The notes under the pieces were generated by a model that was given only the letters and a program-made list of their open reading frames with translations, ran no database searches and was not told where the DNA came from. Below, one piece after another: positions 1-10,585 of a stretch of DNA of 64,000 bases. The stretch comes from Sipunculus nudus (lineage: Eukaryota > Annelida > Sipuncula > Golfingiida > Sipunculidae): contig CM049309.1 of NCBI GenBank assembly GCA_026874595.1, positions 25,237,033-25,301,032 on the forward strand, read 5' to 3'. A program made the translations under genes and the position numbers. Each line of letters starts with the position of its first letter. Position 1 is the first letter of the stretch.

Positions 1-136
1 CCTGTGTGGCCTTGGGTCAGTTTTCCCCCACTGTTTGCATATTTCCTCTCTTGTAGTGCCGTATTGACGCAACCATTTATGTTTACACGCTGAGCCTATC
101 AGATTTCTTTGACTATCTTTACATCTTTGTTTACAC
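1..136. other. Flank left of the LTR retrotransposon
   Basis: I see no gene here. Positions 85-106 resemble 11387-11409 just beyond the other end of the element (about 19 of 22 bases). The last four bases, ACAC at 133-136, are the left target-site duplication of the element that follows. Confidence 0.6.
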
Positions 137-290
137 TGTTACAGGTGCTCTTTTTATTGTGTGGCACGGGCGTAGCTCCTGTTGTGGCGCTCATGTCTGG
201 CCGCGTATTCAGAGGTGGCGGAACGAGTTTAGAAGTGGGGGGGGGGGGGGCACCATGTTAAGAAGAAATTATCTACAGCACAATAAGTTA

Positions 291-292
<2 letters not shown>

Positions 293-351
<59 letters not shown>
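293..351. repeat. (AT)n microsatellite
   Basis: An uninterrupted AT dinucleotide run of about 29 units inside the hAT-like element. Two overlapping small reading frames made of alternating Tyr-Ile codons come only from this repeat. Confidence 0.97.
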
Positions 352-356
<5 letters not shown>

Positions 357-1686
357 AGCCTGTGCAAAGTCGGGGGGGGGGGCAGAAAATGTTTTGTCAG
401 AGCGAACTATAATGAGGGATCTTAGCACCCTAAGGGGGAGGGTGTGGGAGGGGGAATCCCCCTCCCAGGTAGTGGATTTTTTTTTTAAATACATGCTATA
501 AATTGGCATTTATGGGTATTTTTTTATAATATAAGCTCTAAATAATTTATGTGGCTTAAGGGTAACTGAGTGATAGTCACCAGTCAAATTGAACTTTCTT
601 GCAAACACTGCCGACACTTTGTTTTTGCCTAAGAATGCTCAGATCACAGGGCTATGGTACTGTACGGGGTTTCCATTACTCACTATTATTTCTCAGTCTA
701 TTTATTAATATTACTTCAACAACATTTTTTCATCTGTTAATATTACATGGGTTCTATAATACTTCACTATAAAAGAAGGGATAGCCAACCCACACCATGC
801 TCTTTACAATACCCATTCCACATTTGGATGGTTCATTGGGCATTACACTATCACTCCAGAAAATTCAATATAAGTCCCAGGATTCCCAACATATGAGAAA
901 AGATCTTAAAATTCAAACCAATAGATTTATAGAATGTAGCTGAATTATAGCTTGTTTCTGTATTTAAATTTTAATATAAATGTGGTTCAAGATTAAAGAT
1001 TAAAATAAATAATTTTAAATTCTCTCGCAAGCCATGTGTACACTTCGGCCTAAGATCAGCATTAGGCCTGTTATTTCCAGTTCCAGATCAGTACATAATA
1101 AAACCAGTGTGTACATGTTCATCACAGTTTAAGACAGTATCTTTCACATTAAACTATACATTTCACACAATACTCAATAGAACATTAGATAAGCAAATTT
1201 ATATTGAGCACAGTTTCAAAAGAAAAAAATAAGTATTGCATTATCCTAAAACAGAGAAATATTGAATTAATGTTTTTGTTCAATTCTGCATAATATAAAA
1301 CAATCAGTTTCTGTTCTAGGCAACATAAATCCATTAATTTCATGTTCACCTAATCAGGTTACTCCTCAGCAATGATTGAGATCTGTTCAGTTTATTCGGA
1401 GAATGACTATAAAAATTGAACACAGGACAGCTAACAAAATGAAGAAAATTCTTATAAAGCCTTGTGCCTTAAATAAAAGATTGTATTTAGTTTCAATAAC
1501 CTGCTTGTGCATTTCCAAATCTTGAGATTATATGTTTTTTATTTATAGAAAATGTGGAGTCCAAATTCAGTGACTTTTTACATAATATATCCAAATTTTT
1601 TAATACATTTAATTCTGTTATGTGTATAGATTTGAAAATTCAGCCCATGTATTCCTGCTATGATTTTTTAAGTGTTCCTTTAATAC

Positions 1687-1875
1687 CAGTTGTGGATCCA
1701 CGGGGGGTGGGGGGGGGGGTCTACCCCCTTTTTGAACCGAAACTACCTTTTTTAGGGTTTCATACACAATTTTGTGACCAGGACCCCCTCCTTTCTGGAC
1801 CAGAGGACCATTATTTAGTTTTTTAAGTCTTCCTGGGTTGTACCCTTCTTTTCTAGAATCCTGGATCCGCCCCTG
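1687..1875. mobile_element. hAT-like terminal fragment, GGATCC type
   Basis: The right edge reads, on the minus strand, CAGGGGCGGATCCAGG; the left edge has a related CAGTTGTGGATCCACGG. A second copy of the interior lies at 26232-26350 in the opposite orientation. I could not see a clean 8-bp target duplication, so this is an eroded copy or a fragment. Confidence 0.6.
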
Positions 1876-3006
1876 AATGCAATAATCGTCTGCTACACTC
1901 GTATAATTTTACACAGCTTACTTGGTAATAAGTGACATCTGAAGCTTTTGCAAAGAAATCCGTAATCTTTCTCTTTTTGTTGGCTGCCACTTCCATCGAA
2001 ACACAACACAGCTAACTGTCCTCGTTTCAAGCTGTGACTGACCAGCAAGCAAGCCAGTCCATGAAAATATATAGCCTTTACGATCTGGACACTCTTACAT
2101 GGAGTATGACCGTGACAGGACCAAGAGTCTCAGCATCACAGCCTTGGGAGCCCTGGCCTGACCAGTGACACCTTGATTAATTAATCTCCTGTGGGTATTT
2201 GTATCAGAGTGTGATGATAGAAGTTCTGATAAGGAAGCACTGGCACTGACTGCCTTTTGCCTCTTTGTATGTATATATAGTTTATGTATATAGACTAAGA
2301 CCATTGTCAGTGCTAACTGTACATTTTTTATAAAATTTTAAAAAGGACTTGGTTGAAAAAAGTGGGGGGCACGTGCCCCCCGTGCCCCCCCAGCTCCGCC
2401 ACCTCTGCGCGTATTACATTCTATGTTTAATCCGTGTTGGTTGAACTCTCGTTGTCATGTGAGCCTTGAGCTTTCACGCCTGGTCGTGGATAACGTGATG
2501 AGCCTGGTGTGTGGAGATACACAGCGCTGTTCTTTCTAGAAAATTCCATAAACGTGTGTTGTGCAAGACCTTATAGACTATTCGAGAAGTGGAAAATTCC
2601 CGGCTTGAGGTGTGAAGGTATATAAAGTGGCTGTTTTTAGAACCAGGGGGCAGACAGCAGAGCAGATACCAGCGGACGCAGAAGCGTGTGTCAGATTCTA
2701 AGACCTTATCCAACGAATGCGGCAATTATACATTTTCAAAGATTTTCTCCTGGATTTTATTTATTTGGACTTCAGTTTACTTTCTGTGTCGTTGAAAGAA
2801 CTTTCCACTGGACCGTCATTCTCCAAGAGTTTACATTCAAAGGACTTATCGTGGTGACGGTGTTGGTATCGAGGTACTATACCTTTATCTTTCTGTGTGA
2901 TTATATTGACTTGTTGCTATAACGCCGTTTTACTGTATAATTGTATTGATTTAGTGTATTGTATTGTTAGGGTTGTTTTAAGAATAAATTATAGTTATTT
3001 GTTAAC

Positions 3007-5485
3007 AAACAAGTCACCCATGGGTCATGACGCTCAGCCGACTGCCATGTTGACAATATGTCCTTGCACAGGAAACTAATTAAAATAATATAGGTGGCAT
3101 CATCATTCATGCATATTACCTTAAGTTCATCAAGACCCATTAGCACACCAAATTTGATGACAATCCAACCAGCCTTTCTTGAGAAACCTGGCAATTTGTG
3201 TGTATTTTTCATTACTTCTGGGATGCTCAAACATACCCCAAAACTCTGAAAATGTTTTGACCCAATTTCAGGTTTTGAGGGGAAAACTTTTGAGGAACTC
3301 TCAGGATGCCAAGTGAGAAGATTCTGGGTCCAATGGTTAAGATTTGTGCCCTACTTTGGTATCAAATTTTCAAATATTCTGGGGTGTGCTTATAAGCCCC
3401 ATTGCTGATAGAACATGGGTAACGGAGACCTGATTTCATTTTTCCAAAGAGACTTTTCATGGACCCCCTGGATTTTAAGTTAGCAGATTCTAGGTCCAAT
3501 GGTTATAATTTGTGCCCTGCTTTGGTATCAAATTTTCAATTATGCTAAGGGTGCTTATAAGCCCAATAACTCAGAGAATATGGGTAACAGAGACCTCATT
3601 TCAGGTTTCCAAGGATATTTTTCATTGACCTCCCTGTTCTGTTAACAGACGACCGCATCTTTGAAGGTCTCGATAGAGAGAAAATGCATAAAAATTGGAA
3701 AATATCCAGGTGGCGCCACCAGTCTGCATGAACTGATGAAACACGCCATGATGAATATGCATGCAAAGAATCATGGCAATCAATGCACAATTTGTTGAGA
3801 TACTAGAGCTTTTGTATCAAATGTTAAGTTATTCTTGGGGGTCTACTAAGCCCCATAGCTCACAGGATATGGGTAACAGAGACCTAATTTCAGGTTTCCA
3901 CGGATATATAATAATTGACCTCCAGCAAGTCAAGATAGAAGATTCTAGGTCCAATGGTTACCATTTGTGCCCTGTTAACAGATGACTGCATCTTTTAAGG
4001 TCTCAAAAATAGAGACAAAAATTATAACAAAATCGAAAAAATACAGGTGGTGCCACCAGTCAGCAGGAACTGATAAAACACTCCATGATGAATATGCATG
4101 CAAAGAATCATGGCAATCAATGAAATATATTTGTTGAGATACTAGAGCTTTTATATCAAATTTTTAGTTGTTCTTGGGGGTTCTTCAAAGCCCTATAGCT
4201 CAGAGGTTATGGGTAACAGAGACCTAATTTCAGGTTTCCTAGGAGACTTTTCATGGGCCTACCTGCATGTCAAGATAAAAAAGATTCTAGGTCCGGTGGT
4301 TACAATCCGTGCTTTGTTAACAGATGACTGCATCTTTTAAGGTCTCAAATATAGAGAAAAAAAAATCGTAAAAAATTGAAAAATACAGGTGGCGCCACAA
4401 GTCTGGAGAAACTGATGGAACACTCCATGACCAATATCCATGCAAAAAGAATCATGGTGTTCAATGCATTAGTTGTTCAGATACTTGAGCTTTTGTATCA
4501 AATTTTCCATTATTCTGCGGGGTACTTCAGAGCCCCATAGCTTGAAGAATATGGGTAACAGAGACCTTATTCCAGGTTTCCACAGAGACTTTTCATTTGC
4601 CTCCCTGCATGTCAAGAGAAGAGATTCTAGGTCCAGTGGTTACGATTTGTGCCCTGTTAACAGAAAACCACATCTTTTAAGGTCTCAAAAATAGAGTAAA
4701 AATTGTAAAAAATCGAAAAAAATACAGGTGGCGTCACCTGTCTGCAAAAACTGATGAATCACCCCCTGATCAATATCCATGCAAAGAATCATGGTGATCA
4801 ATGCAATAGTTGTTCAGATACTTGAGTTTTTTGTAAAAAAAATTCCATTTTTCTGGGGGGTATTTCGGAGCCCCATAGCTCAAAGAATAATGGTAACAGA
4901 GACCTTATTCCAAGTTTCCAAGGAGATTTTCCATGGATCTCTCTGGATGTAAAGTTAGAAGATTCCAGGTCCTGTGGTTATGATTTGTCCCTGTTAACGG
5001 ACAGACGACTGAACGGATGACGGACAAAGAGTGATTGCTAACAGTTAGTCAGCTGAGCTAAAAATTGTAAAATATTGAAAATAAAAGTAGCACCACTAGT
5101 CTGCAGAAACTGATGAAACACCCCATGATCAATATCCATTCAAAGAATCATGGTGATCAATGCATTAGTTGCTCAGACACTTGAGCTTTTGAATCAAATT
5201 TTCCATTATTCTGGGGGGTACTTATGAGCCCCATAGCTCGAAGAATATGGGTAACAGAGACCTAATTTCAGGTTTCCACTGAGACTTTTCATGGGCCTCC
5301 CTGCATGTTAAGAGAGAAGATTCTCATCTAATGGTTAAAATGTGTGCCCTGTTAACAGATGACCCCACCTTAAGAGGTCCAGGTCCAGCGGTTACGATTT
5401 GTGCCCTGTTAACGGACAGACGGTCGGACGGACGACGGACAAAGGGTGATCGCTATAGCTCAGATGACTTACAGTCAGCTGAGCT
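3007..5485 (-). mobile_element. Helentron-like (HINE-type) element in the 5' LTR
   Basis: Read on the minus strand it begins AGCTCAGCTGAC at 5485 and ends CCCATGGGTGACTTGTTT at 3007. Both ends carry GCTCAGC/GCTGAGC in inverted subterminal positions, and the 3' end has a CCCATGGG palindrome. That layout, with an internal tandem core, fits non-autonomous Helentron relatives (HINEs, including the pearl-type bivalve repeats). The LTR sequence closes cleanly on both sides, as the uninterrupted 3' LTR near 11240-11255 shows. It has no coding capacity. Class assignment is from architecture only. Confidence 0.72.
3300..5440. repeat. About 340-bp tandem array, core of the Helentron-like element
   Basis: Five to six diverged units. 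The motif GGTGGCGCCAC or a one- or two-base variant recurs near 3708, 4045, 4387, 4727 and more weakly near 5085. Each unit also repeats the phrases GGGTAACAGAGACC and TGTGCCCTGTTAAC. The small reading frames in it are repeat artefacts. Confidence 0.85.
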
Positions 5486-5629
5486 AAAAACCACTGACTT
5501 CTTTATTCATTCCCTTAGACATTTCACGCTGCCTAGTGTTACATAATCTGATTTTTTTTATCTCCATTACAAAATTTGTGTTCATCACGCATACGTGATC
5601 TGTTTATATTAGGTTCCGTAACATAAAAT

Positions 5630-5648
5630 TGGGGGCTCTGGTCGGGAT
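5630..5648 (+). promoter_or_regulatory. Primer binding site, proline-tRNA-like
   Basis: TGGGGGCTCTGGTCGGGAT starts six bases after the end of the 5' LTR. The first nine bases match the start of proline-tRNA primer sites used by many retroelements. The remainder is a partial match, so the tRNA identity is tentative. Confidence 0.65.
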
Positions 5649-5789
5649 GCTTAATAATTTTCAAATTTATTATGCCTTGACCTGGACATTGTTTTATCAT
5701 ACATTGTTTACAAGATTACATATTGTTTACAGTACATTGTTTACAGGATTTATCTCAGTGTTTTTTTGTTATTGTTTTGACATCTTAAC

Positions 5790-6422
5790 ATGGCAGATTT
5801 CAAACCTGAGACATTTGTTGAAAAAGAAATTGAGTTAAAACGACTGGAGTTAGAAAGACTTAAACTAGAACATAGTCTAAGTGCTGCCCCAACTCACAGT
5901 TTTGATGTTACTAAACACATAAGACTTGTCCCACCTTTTCAAGAAAAAGAGGTTGATAAATTTTTCTTACACTTTGAGAAGGTAGCTGAAAATTTTAAAT
6001 GGCCTAAGGAAAATTGGACTATGCTGTTACAAAGTGTATTGACTGGCAAGGCCAGAGAAATCTATACAGTAGAAGCTGCTGCTGACCATGACCTGGTAAA
6101 ACGGTTAATCCTAAAAGGTTACGAGTTAGTTCCAGAGGTTTACCGCCGGAAATTCAGAAATTGGGAAAAGCGCAAAGAACAGACCTACGTTGAATTTGCT
6201 GGGACAAAAGAGCAGTTGTTTGATCGCTGGTGTAGTTCTAAAAATGTAATGAAAGATTATGACAATTTGCGCCAGTTGATTTTGCTTGAAGAATTTAAGC
6301 GCTACATTAACGCAGATGTTAAAACTTTTCTTGATGAGAAAAGTCCTGAAACACTTGACATTGCTGCTCAATTAGTTGATGATTATTCATTAACACACAA
6401 AATGTCCTTTACTAGCAAATAA
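5790..6422 (+). pseudogene. gag: Gag, amino-terminal part (210 codons)
   Basis: An ATG-started frame that ends in a stop at 6420-6422. Residues about 5-30 are a charged, coiled-coil-like helix (KEIELKRLELERLKLEH). Residues about 50-175 have the helical, tryptophan-containing pattern of retrotransposon Gag capsids (FLHFEKVAENFKWP, then KAREIYTVE). The protein would form the particle around the RNA. It ends before any nucleic-acid-binding zinc knuckle, which lies further down and is itself broken. The ATG at 5790 is 167 bases past the LTR, and an upstream overlapping frame at 5629 is not Gag-like. Confidence 0.82.
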
Positions 6423-6685
6423 AACCAGTCATTCACAAATAAGAATGTAAAACAGTATGGTCAAAGAAGTTTACAGCGCAGTCTCCCAGGACTAGTAGTC
6501 CTGATAGTTCAGCAAAGCCCATAGCTACACCTCAGTCCACGTCCACTGTGTCTAAGTCCAACAAAGACCAGTCATTTTCAAAGAAAATCTGTAATTAATA
6601 CAAGAAGGAAGGTCATCTTATATCTGACTGCTGGAAACTTGCGAATAGACCAAATAGCAAACCTTCTGGTTTTGTTTCAAAATCT
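6423..6685 (+). pseudogene. gag: Degenerate Gag carboxy end with broken zinc knuckle
   Basis: Past the Gag stop, one reading frame over about 6588-6645 gives KICN, a stop, then YKKEGHLISDCWKL. This is recognisable as a CCHC zinc knuckle in which the second cysteine is lost and a TAA falls in the middle. Other stops and shifts lie between 6422 and 6590. Gag was therefore once longer by about 80 codons, and the RNA-binding part is inactive. Confidence 0.68.
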
Positions 6686-7918
6686 ATGCAGAGCATAGTA
6701 CAAGAGCCAGGCTCTTTTCATGTAAATAAGGGGTACAACTCCTTTGTTGACTCAAATAAAGAGTTTGATGCTACGGAGGCCCAAGTGCCGTCTGAATCCA
6801 AAGAAGAATCCGTAGCTTGCGGGGTAAAAACCTCAGTTGATTCCTGTGAGGAATTAAATAAGACTAGGTCCTTTCAAGACTCCTGCGAGGAGTATTCTCT
6901 GGATAAGGCTAAGTCCTTTTATGACTCTTGCGAGAGTATTTCAGATGAGGCCAGGTCCTCTTATGACAAGTTTGTTTCTGCTGAGGAAAATTCCTCTGTT
7001 GACTCCCATACGGAGTTTGGTAAGAATGTATATTCCTTAGATGACTCTGAAACAGAGATTATGACTGAAACCTTCAATGTCAGTTCTTTGTTTAATGAGG
7101 TAGTAGATTCCTCTCCTGACTCTGAAATGGAGTTATTTGAGCCATTCATACAGGATGGTTTTGTATCACTTTCAACTGATTTTTCAGATTCTACCCCTAT
7201 TAGAATATGGAGGGACACTAGTTCAGGCCAGACTCTCATGTTAGCAAACACTTTGCGATTTTCTAATAGGTCCTTTACTGGTGCACATGCACTTGTTAAT
7301 GGTGTGTTTTTAGACAGGCACACTTCAGTTCCGCTTCACAGTATCCATTTAAAGTCAGATTTGAATTCTGGGAATATTACTCTGGGCATAATAACTACTT
7401 TACCCTATAAGGGAATTCAGTTGCTACTAGGCAATGATGTTGCAGGTGATAAAGTACAGCCTGTATCAATAGTGACAGAAAAGCCGTCACTTGATCAGGA
7501 CACTGATCCGGAAAGTCAGGAAATTCCTGGTTTGTATCCTTCATGTGCTGTAACTAGATCTATGCCCAAGAAAAACACACATGAGGAACATGGTCCAGAT
7601 AATAACACTCTGGGAGTCACTAGTGACTCGTCTAATGAATCGCCCGTCATGTATGCAGCATTCTTAAGGTCAGAACTTATCGCGGAACAGCATAAGGACC
7701 CTGATATTTGTTTGTTTCCCAGGGCGGTTTCTAATGATGAGCTGTTACAGAATCCAGTTTGTTTCTATGTCAAAAATGGAGTGCTTATGCGTAAATGGCG
7801 ACCACCTGATGTATGCGCTGATGATGAGTGGGCCATCAAACATCAAATAGTAATGCCAAAAGCTTTCGCAATGGAATTCCAAGCATGGCATATGAAGCTC
7901 CTTTGTCTGGCCATTTAG
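6686..7918 (+). pseudogene. pol: Pol start: acidic spacer, aspartic protease and integrase leader
   Basis: A 410-codon open frame. Residues about 10-150 are acidic and serine-rich, with a repeated DSCEE-like phrase. Near residue 175 is RDTSSGQTLML, the aspartic protease active site with DTS in place of the usual DTG. Near residue 245 is PYKGIQLLLGNDVAGDK, the conserved flank of the retroviral-type protease. Residues 320-400 (MYAAFLRSELIAEQHKDP, then YVKNGVLMRKW) match the segment that precedes the integrase zinc finger. The frame breaks near 7880, and the protein continues in the frame of the next feature, so protease and integrase are no longer joined. Confidence 0.8.
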
Positions 7919-8900
7919 GTATAAATAAAACTTATCAGAAAGTTAGTACACACTTCTATTGGCCTAACCTCAGGAAAGATGTTGTACAATATTGTAAATC
8001 ATGCCATATATGCCAGATGGTAGGCAAGCCCAATCAGAATCCTCCTAAGGCCCCACTTAGGCCTATTCCTGCTTTCGAGGAACCATTCAGTAGGATTATT
8101 GTTGATTGTGTTGGACCACTGCCCAAAACAAAATCTGGACATGAATACTTGCTGACAATCATGTGCACATCTACCAGGTTCCCCGAGGCAATACCATTGC
8201 GCAAAATTAATGCCAAAAGTGTTGTCAAAGCTCTGACCAAGTTTTCTACAACTTTTGGATAACCAAAATCCGTCTAGTCTGACCAAGGGTCTTATTTTAT
8301 GTCTGGCTTATTCCAACAAGATATGCTTGAGCTAGGTATAAAACAGTACAGCTCTTCGTCATACCATCCTGAAAGTCAGGGCGCCCTCGAGCGTTTTCAC
8401 CAGACATTAAAAAACATGATCAGAACTTATTGCTATGACACACAGAAAGACTGGGATGAAGGAATCCACCTATTGCTGTTTGCTGTCAGAGAATCCTTTC
8501 AAGAGTCCTTGGGTTTCAGTCCCTTTGAACTAGATTTTGGACACTCCGTTCGAGGTCCATTGAAACTGCTTAAAGAAAAACTCTTTTGTGAAAATCCTGA
8601 TTCTCTTAGTTTACTGCAGTATGTCTCAGACTTTCGCACTAAACTACACGATGCGTGTGAGATCTAAAATCAGCACAAAGTAAAATGAAAACAGAGTATG
8701 ACATGCACACTGTAAGTAGGGCGTTTGAGCCTGGTGAAAAGGTCCTTGCCTTACTTCCCATCCCTGGCAGACCTCTGCAAGCTAGGTATTTTGGTCCTTA
8801 CATTGTTTACAAGAAAGCCAGCGATTTAAATTACATACTGTTGACACCAGATAGACGTAAGAAGAAACAACTGTGCCATGTTAACATGTTTAAACCATAT
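7860..8900 (+). pseudogene. pol: Integrase, placed before reverse transcriptase
   Basis: Inserts the cDNA into the genome. Seen in order: an HHCC zinc finger (GHLGINKTYQKVSTHFYW, then CKSCHIC) at about 7905-8015; a DDE core with first Asp in IIVDCVGPLPK (near 8100), second in SDQGSYF (near 8279) and Glu in GALERFHQ (near 8390); and a GPY/F-type carboxy domain (ARYFGPYIVYKKA) at about 8785-8820. Two in-frame stops lie just before the second Asp (8260-8278). Another frame change sits at 8667-8685, where a stop ends the core. All three catalytic residues remain as codons but are not in one frame. Confidence 0.87.
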
Positions 8901-9019
8901 TATGACAGAAATGGCACATCAGATGTTGTACAAAATGTTACTGCTGTTAATTGTGTAAACACTGACCCTGATCCAGTTAAAGTGGATACTGATTGTAAGT
9001 GTGATGTAGACATTCAGTG

Positions 9020-10090
9020 TGGTACAGTACCATTAAAAAACTCAGACGTGCTTAAAAACCTGGATGCCAAACTGTCACACCTTACCGCACAACAACAACA
9101 AGACCTAAAGAACCTGCTGCGGAATTATGAACATTTGTTTAGTGACATTCTAACGCGAACTAACATGTTGTGCCATGACGTCGATGTTGGCGAGGCAAGC
9201 GCGTCAAACAACATCCATATAGACTGAATCCAGAAAAGCAAAAGTATCTACAGGATGAGATTCAATATTTGCTGGACAATGATTTTATTGAAACTAGTAA
9301 CAGTAACTGGAGTTCACCATGTATTCTTGTGCCAAAACCTGATGGAAGTTACCGTATGTGCACAGATTATCGAAAACTGAACTCTGTCACTAAGACTGAC
9401 ACGTTCCCGATTCCGAGGATCGATGATTGTATTGATAGAGTCGGTAGCTCCAGATACGTCTCCAAGTTTGACTTGTTAAAAAATTCTGGCAAGTTCCGCT
9501 GACAGAACGAGCGAAAGAAGTGTCCGCATTTGTGACGCCGCAAGGACTGTTCCAGTATAAAGTTATGCCGTTTGGCATGAAGAACTCGCCACGTTCCAGC
9601 GCCTCATCCATATGGTTGTCAAGGACATTCAGGGCTGCGACGCATATATTGATGACCTTATCGTGTACATCGACACCTGGGAGAAACATCTGCAAATTCT
9701 TCGCGACCTCTTCGAAAGACTCCGTGAAGCACGTCTGACCGTCAACTTAGTAAAATCTGAGTTTTGTAATACACAAGTAACATTTTTGGGTCATATTGTA
9801 GGGCAGGGTCAGGTAAAACCTGTTGATGCTAAGAAAAGTGCTATTTCTGCATTTCTTAGACCAGAAAACAAAAAGCAAATAATGCGTTTTCTTGGTATGG
9901 TTGGGTACTACAGGAGGTTTTGTCCAAAGTTTGCTGCTGTAGCTGAACCTTTGACTAATTTGTTAAAAAAGAAACAAAAGTTTGTATGGAATGTTCAGTG
10001 TGAAAATGCATTTCAGAATTTGAAAGCCATTCTGCAAAGTTCACCAGTTTTAGCAGCTGCAGACTTTTCTATACCTTTTAAGTTAGCTGT
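9020..10090 (+). pseudogene. pol: Reverse transcriptase
   Basis: Follows integrase directly. Its amino end (LSHLTAQQQQDLKNLLRNYE, 9085-9145) shares a frame with the integrase tail. After a shift near 9200 come SNWSSPCILVPKPDGSYRMC (9303-9362) and the motif RYVSKFDLL. Another shift follows near 9490, then TPQGLFQYKVMPFG, a further shift near 9600, and the catalytic box YIDD at about 9646-9657. Later parts include TFLGHIVGQG and the thumb-like RFLGMVGYYRRFCPKFA. The motifs are those of gypsy RTs. At least three frame changes inactivate it. Confidence 0.88.
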
Positions 10091-10452
10091 TGATGCTAGT
10101 GATACTGCTGCTGGTGCTGTGTTGTTACAAGAAGGCAATGATGGCATAGATCATCCAATTTGTTATTTCTCAAGAAAGTTTAATGCAAACCAGAAAGAAC
10201 TACTCCACCATTGAAAAAGAATGTTTGGCTTTGATTTTGGCGTTGCAACATTTTGAAGTTTATGTTACTTCATCAATCAGGCCTATCATTGTCTTCAGTG
10301 ATCACAAACCACTCATGTTCATGAACAAGTTGAAGTGTAAAAATCAAAGATTGTTGAGATGGAGTTTGTTCTTACAGGATTACAATCTTGATATCGTGCA
10401 CATTAAAGGGAAAGACAATGTACTTGCTGATTGCTTATCGAGATGTTTATGA
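10085..10452 (+). pseudogene. pol: RNase H and Pol carboxy end
   Basis: Removes RNA from the RNA-DNA hybrid. It starts with KLAVDASDTAAGAVLLQ (first Asp), then STIEKECLALILAL (Glu), VFSDHKPL (second Asp) and GKDNVLADCLSR (last Asp). A frame change near 10190 splits the domain, since the first frame ends at 10214 and the second covers 10183-10452. Pol ends here, about 120 bases before the polypurine tract, and nothing integrase-like follows. This confirms the unusual domain order. Confidence 0.88.
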
Positions 10453-10574
10453 AATGTTGAAAACAAGATGTTTATGTAATGCTGTAGATAGGATGATTTT
10501 TGAAATGTTGTAAAAATTTTGTGATCGTGATCGCAAAAAGAAAGTTTTCCGTGAAAAATTTTCTTTTTTCCTCC

Positions 10575-10585
10575 AGGAGGGGGAG
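10575..10585 (+). promoter_or_regulatory. Polypurine tract
   Basis: AGGAGGGGGAG lies immediately before the TGTTAC start of the 3' LTR and would prime plus-strand DNA synthesis. Confidence 0.88.

Larger units (their letters stand above)
210..2407. mobile_element. hAT-like non-autonomous DNA transposon in the 5' LTR
   Basis: The ends are perfect 13-bp inverted repeats, CAGAGGTGGCGGA at 210-222 and its complement at 2395-2407. An 8-bp direct duplication CGCGTATT flanks it (202-209 and 2408-2415). The intact 3' LTR reads straight through the same site (10651 onward). An 8-bp duplication and a CAG-type terminus are hallmarks of the hAT superfamily. Runs of G lie just inside the left end, and G and C runs just inside the right. 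I find no transposase in the 2.2 kb, so it must have moved in trans. It contains an AT microsatellite (293-351) and an older hAT-like fragment (1687-1875). Confidence 0.9.
137..5623 (+). repeat. 5' LTR, split into three pieces
   Basis: The LTR pieces are 137-209, 2416-3006 and 5486-5623. Together they give about 802 bp, matching the uninterrupted 801-bp 3' LTR. The middle piece carries a TATATAAAG box at 2619-2627 and an AATAAA at 2983-2988, so promoter and poly(A) signals are still visible. The first gap is a hAT-like element and the second a Helentron-like element. Alignment to the 3' LTR by eye shows only scattered substitutions. Confidence 0.9.

Noticed and set aside
159-509. Overlapping 73- and 88-codon frames on both strands
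   Set aside because: They consist largely of Tyr-Ile codons from the (AT)n repeat inside the hAT-like element.
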